Positions 63,428 to 64,000 of a DNA stretch of 64,000 nt are shown one piece after another (positions within the stretch are counted from its first letter, which is position 1; each line of letters opens with the position of its first letter). The position numbers and the translations under genes were made by a program. A model generated the notes under the pieces. That model was not told the DNA's origin. It worked only from the letters and a program-made list of their open reading frames with translations, and searched no databases. Source of the stretch: Colwellia sp. GTDB lineage: Bacteria > Pseudomonadota > Gammaproteobacteria > Enterobacterales > Alteromonadaceae. The stretch lies in assembly GCF_013214175.1 (NCBI RefSeq), contig NZ_JABSPA010000001.1, positions 49,589 to 113,588 on the forward strand, written 5' to 3'.

Positions 63428-64000
63428 AACTCTACTATTAGCCTTGGTTTAAGTAATAAAAAAACACGGTTATTTTGCCACAAACTACAGCCGTATTGTA
63501 GGTTTACTTTACTTAACATTACCTCAAGATAAGTAGCGTTACATAAATGAGTTAATTTCTATTGGCATTGTCAGTATTGTATACAATAGTCAGGTATTAT
63601 ATAGATCAGAGCGTATTTGTGAAATTAAGAATGAGTAAAGGTGACATATTTATTTACTAGACAATACTGAGTCATTACACAGGCAACTTAATTAAATATC
63701 AAACTAGGCGTAAGGAAGAGGTACCTCCAGTGTTTCCCTACTAATAATAACATTAACAATATTGGCTTAAGTTAACTTATAAGCTAAATGTTTTTTATAT
63801 GAAGTGGAAATGATGTTAGTTGAAAATCAGGTCAAATAAGCGAGTAAATCACAGTTGCTAGCTGAACAATTCAACGACTTGTGTTAAAAACGACCGAACG
63901 GCATTTTTTTTATAAAAAAGGTTTGACTGAGGCTAAGCAACTCGGTAATATCCGCATCCGTTGAAACGAGGTGATTTATTACTTGTTGAAACAGCATAAA
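63428..64000. other. Non-coding region with stable-RNA promoter at the right end
   Basis: 573 bp upstream of folD with no supported gene. The right end holds a strong sigma-70 promoter (separate entry). Nothing else recognised; no tRNA structure lies wholly within the window. Confidence 0.6.
63923..63951 (+). promoter_or_regulatory. Strong stable-RNA-type promoter at the window end
   Basis: -35 TTGACT (63923-63928), exactly 17-bp spacer, -10 TAATAT (63946-63951), with an A/T-rich UP-like element before (TTTTTTTTATAAAAAA) and a GC-rich discriminator CCGCATCCG after it. This is the pattern of rRNA or tRNA operons; the gene itself should start within or just beyond the last few dozen bases. Confidence 0.7.

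Noticed and set aside
1..64000. CRISPR arrays, transposases, integrases, rRNA or tRNA genes
   Set aside because: No regularly spaced repeats of 23-47 bp, no DDE or tyrosine recombinase protein, and no cloverleaf-compatible sequence besides the tRNA-like ends of ssrA was seen.

Overview
The window looks like a chromosome segment of a cold-adapted marine gammaproteobacterium of the Colwellia type (Alteromonadales). This rests on the low-GC coding style, the acidic proteins, the gammaproteobacterial gene clusters (yfcM-yfcL-mnmC-fabB; asd-fimV-truA-accD-folC-dedD-cvpA-purF) and the tmRNA tag ANDDTFALAA. Genus assignment is inference from recall; no database was searched.

Layout. Positions 1-12773 are accessory in character. 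They hold a secreted trypsin-like protease, a secreted N-formylglutamate-amidohydrolase-like protein with a golvesin-like domain, a degenerate NUC1-type nuclease overlapping a membrane-protein gene, a possible CNF/BLF1-like deamidase, a VC0807-family membrane protein flanked by two copies of a 70-bp stem-loop repeat, a lipoprotein, a peptidase M15 remnant, and a single-chain GmrSD-type (DUF262/DUF1524) defence nuclease next to the 3' end of ssrA. A 14-bp copy of the ssrA 3' end at 8832 suggests that 8.8-12.8 kb is an element inserted at ssrA. From 12.77 to 24.1 kb lies a core block: ssrA, smpB, ratA-rnfH, bamE, recN (with a LexA box), nadK, grpE (with a sigma-32 promoter), a TlpA-like thioredoxin, dnaK, dnaJ and an Lrp/AsnC regulator. 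This block covers ribosome rescue, outer-membrane assembly, SOS and heat shock.

24.3-30.3 kb is a complete Mrp/Mnh multisubunit Na+/H+ antiporter operon of the fused-A/B (group 2) type. 30.5-37.9 kb holds a secreted subtilisin, then a compact curli locus: one giant curlin subunit (507 aa, about 19 repeats), an internal terminator-like hairpin, csgE, csgF and csgG, and a convergent CsgD-like LuxR regulator. No separate csgB or csgC is seen. 38.2-57.3 kb is housekeeping: EF-P hydroxylase, an ATP-NAD-kinase-like protein, YfcL, an orphan periplasmic sugar-binding protein, MnmC, FabB (with a FabR-like operator), PdxB, Asd, FimV, TruA, AccD, FolC, DedD, CvpA and PurF. PurF is preceded by a striking structured leader. 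57.4-63.4 kb holds a Yip1 protein, a small unknown, MiaE, LpxH, PpiB, CysS and FolD. The window ends in a strong stable-RNA-type promoter, so a tRNA or rRNA gene probably begins just beyond it.

Most open to new biology are the small uncharacterised genes and hairpins at 4.5-9 kb, the lone GmrSD gene behind a 20-bp perfect inverted repeat, the single-subunit curli locus and the purF leader. No complete new multi-gene system can be proved from sequence alone. No CRISPR array, transposase, integrase, tRNA or rRNA gene is visible.
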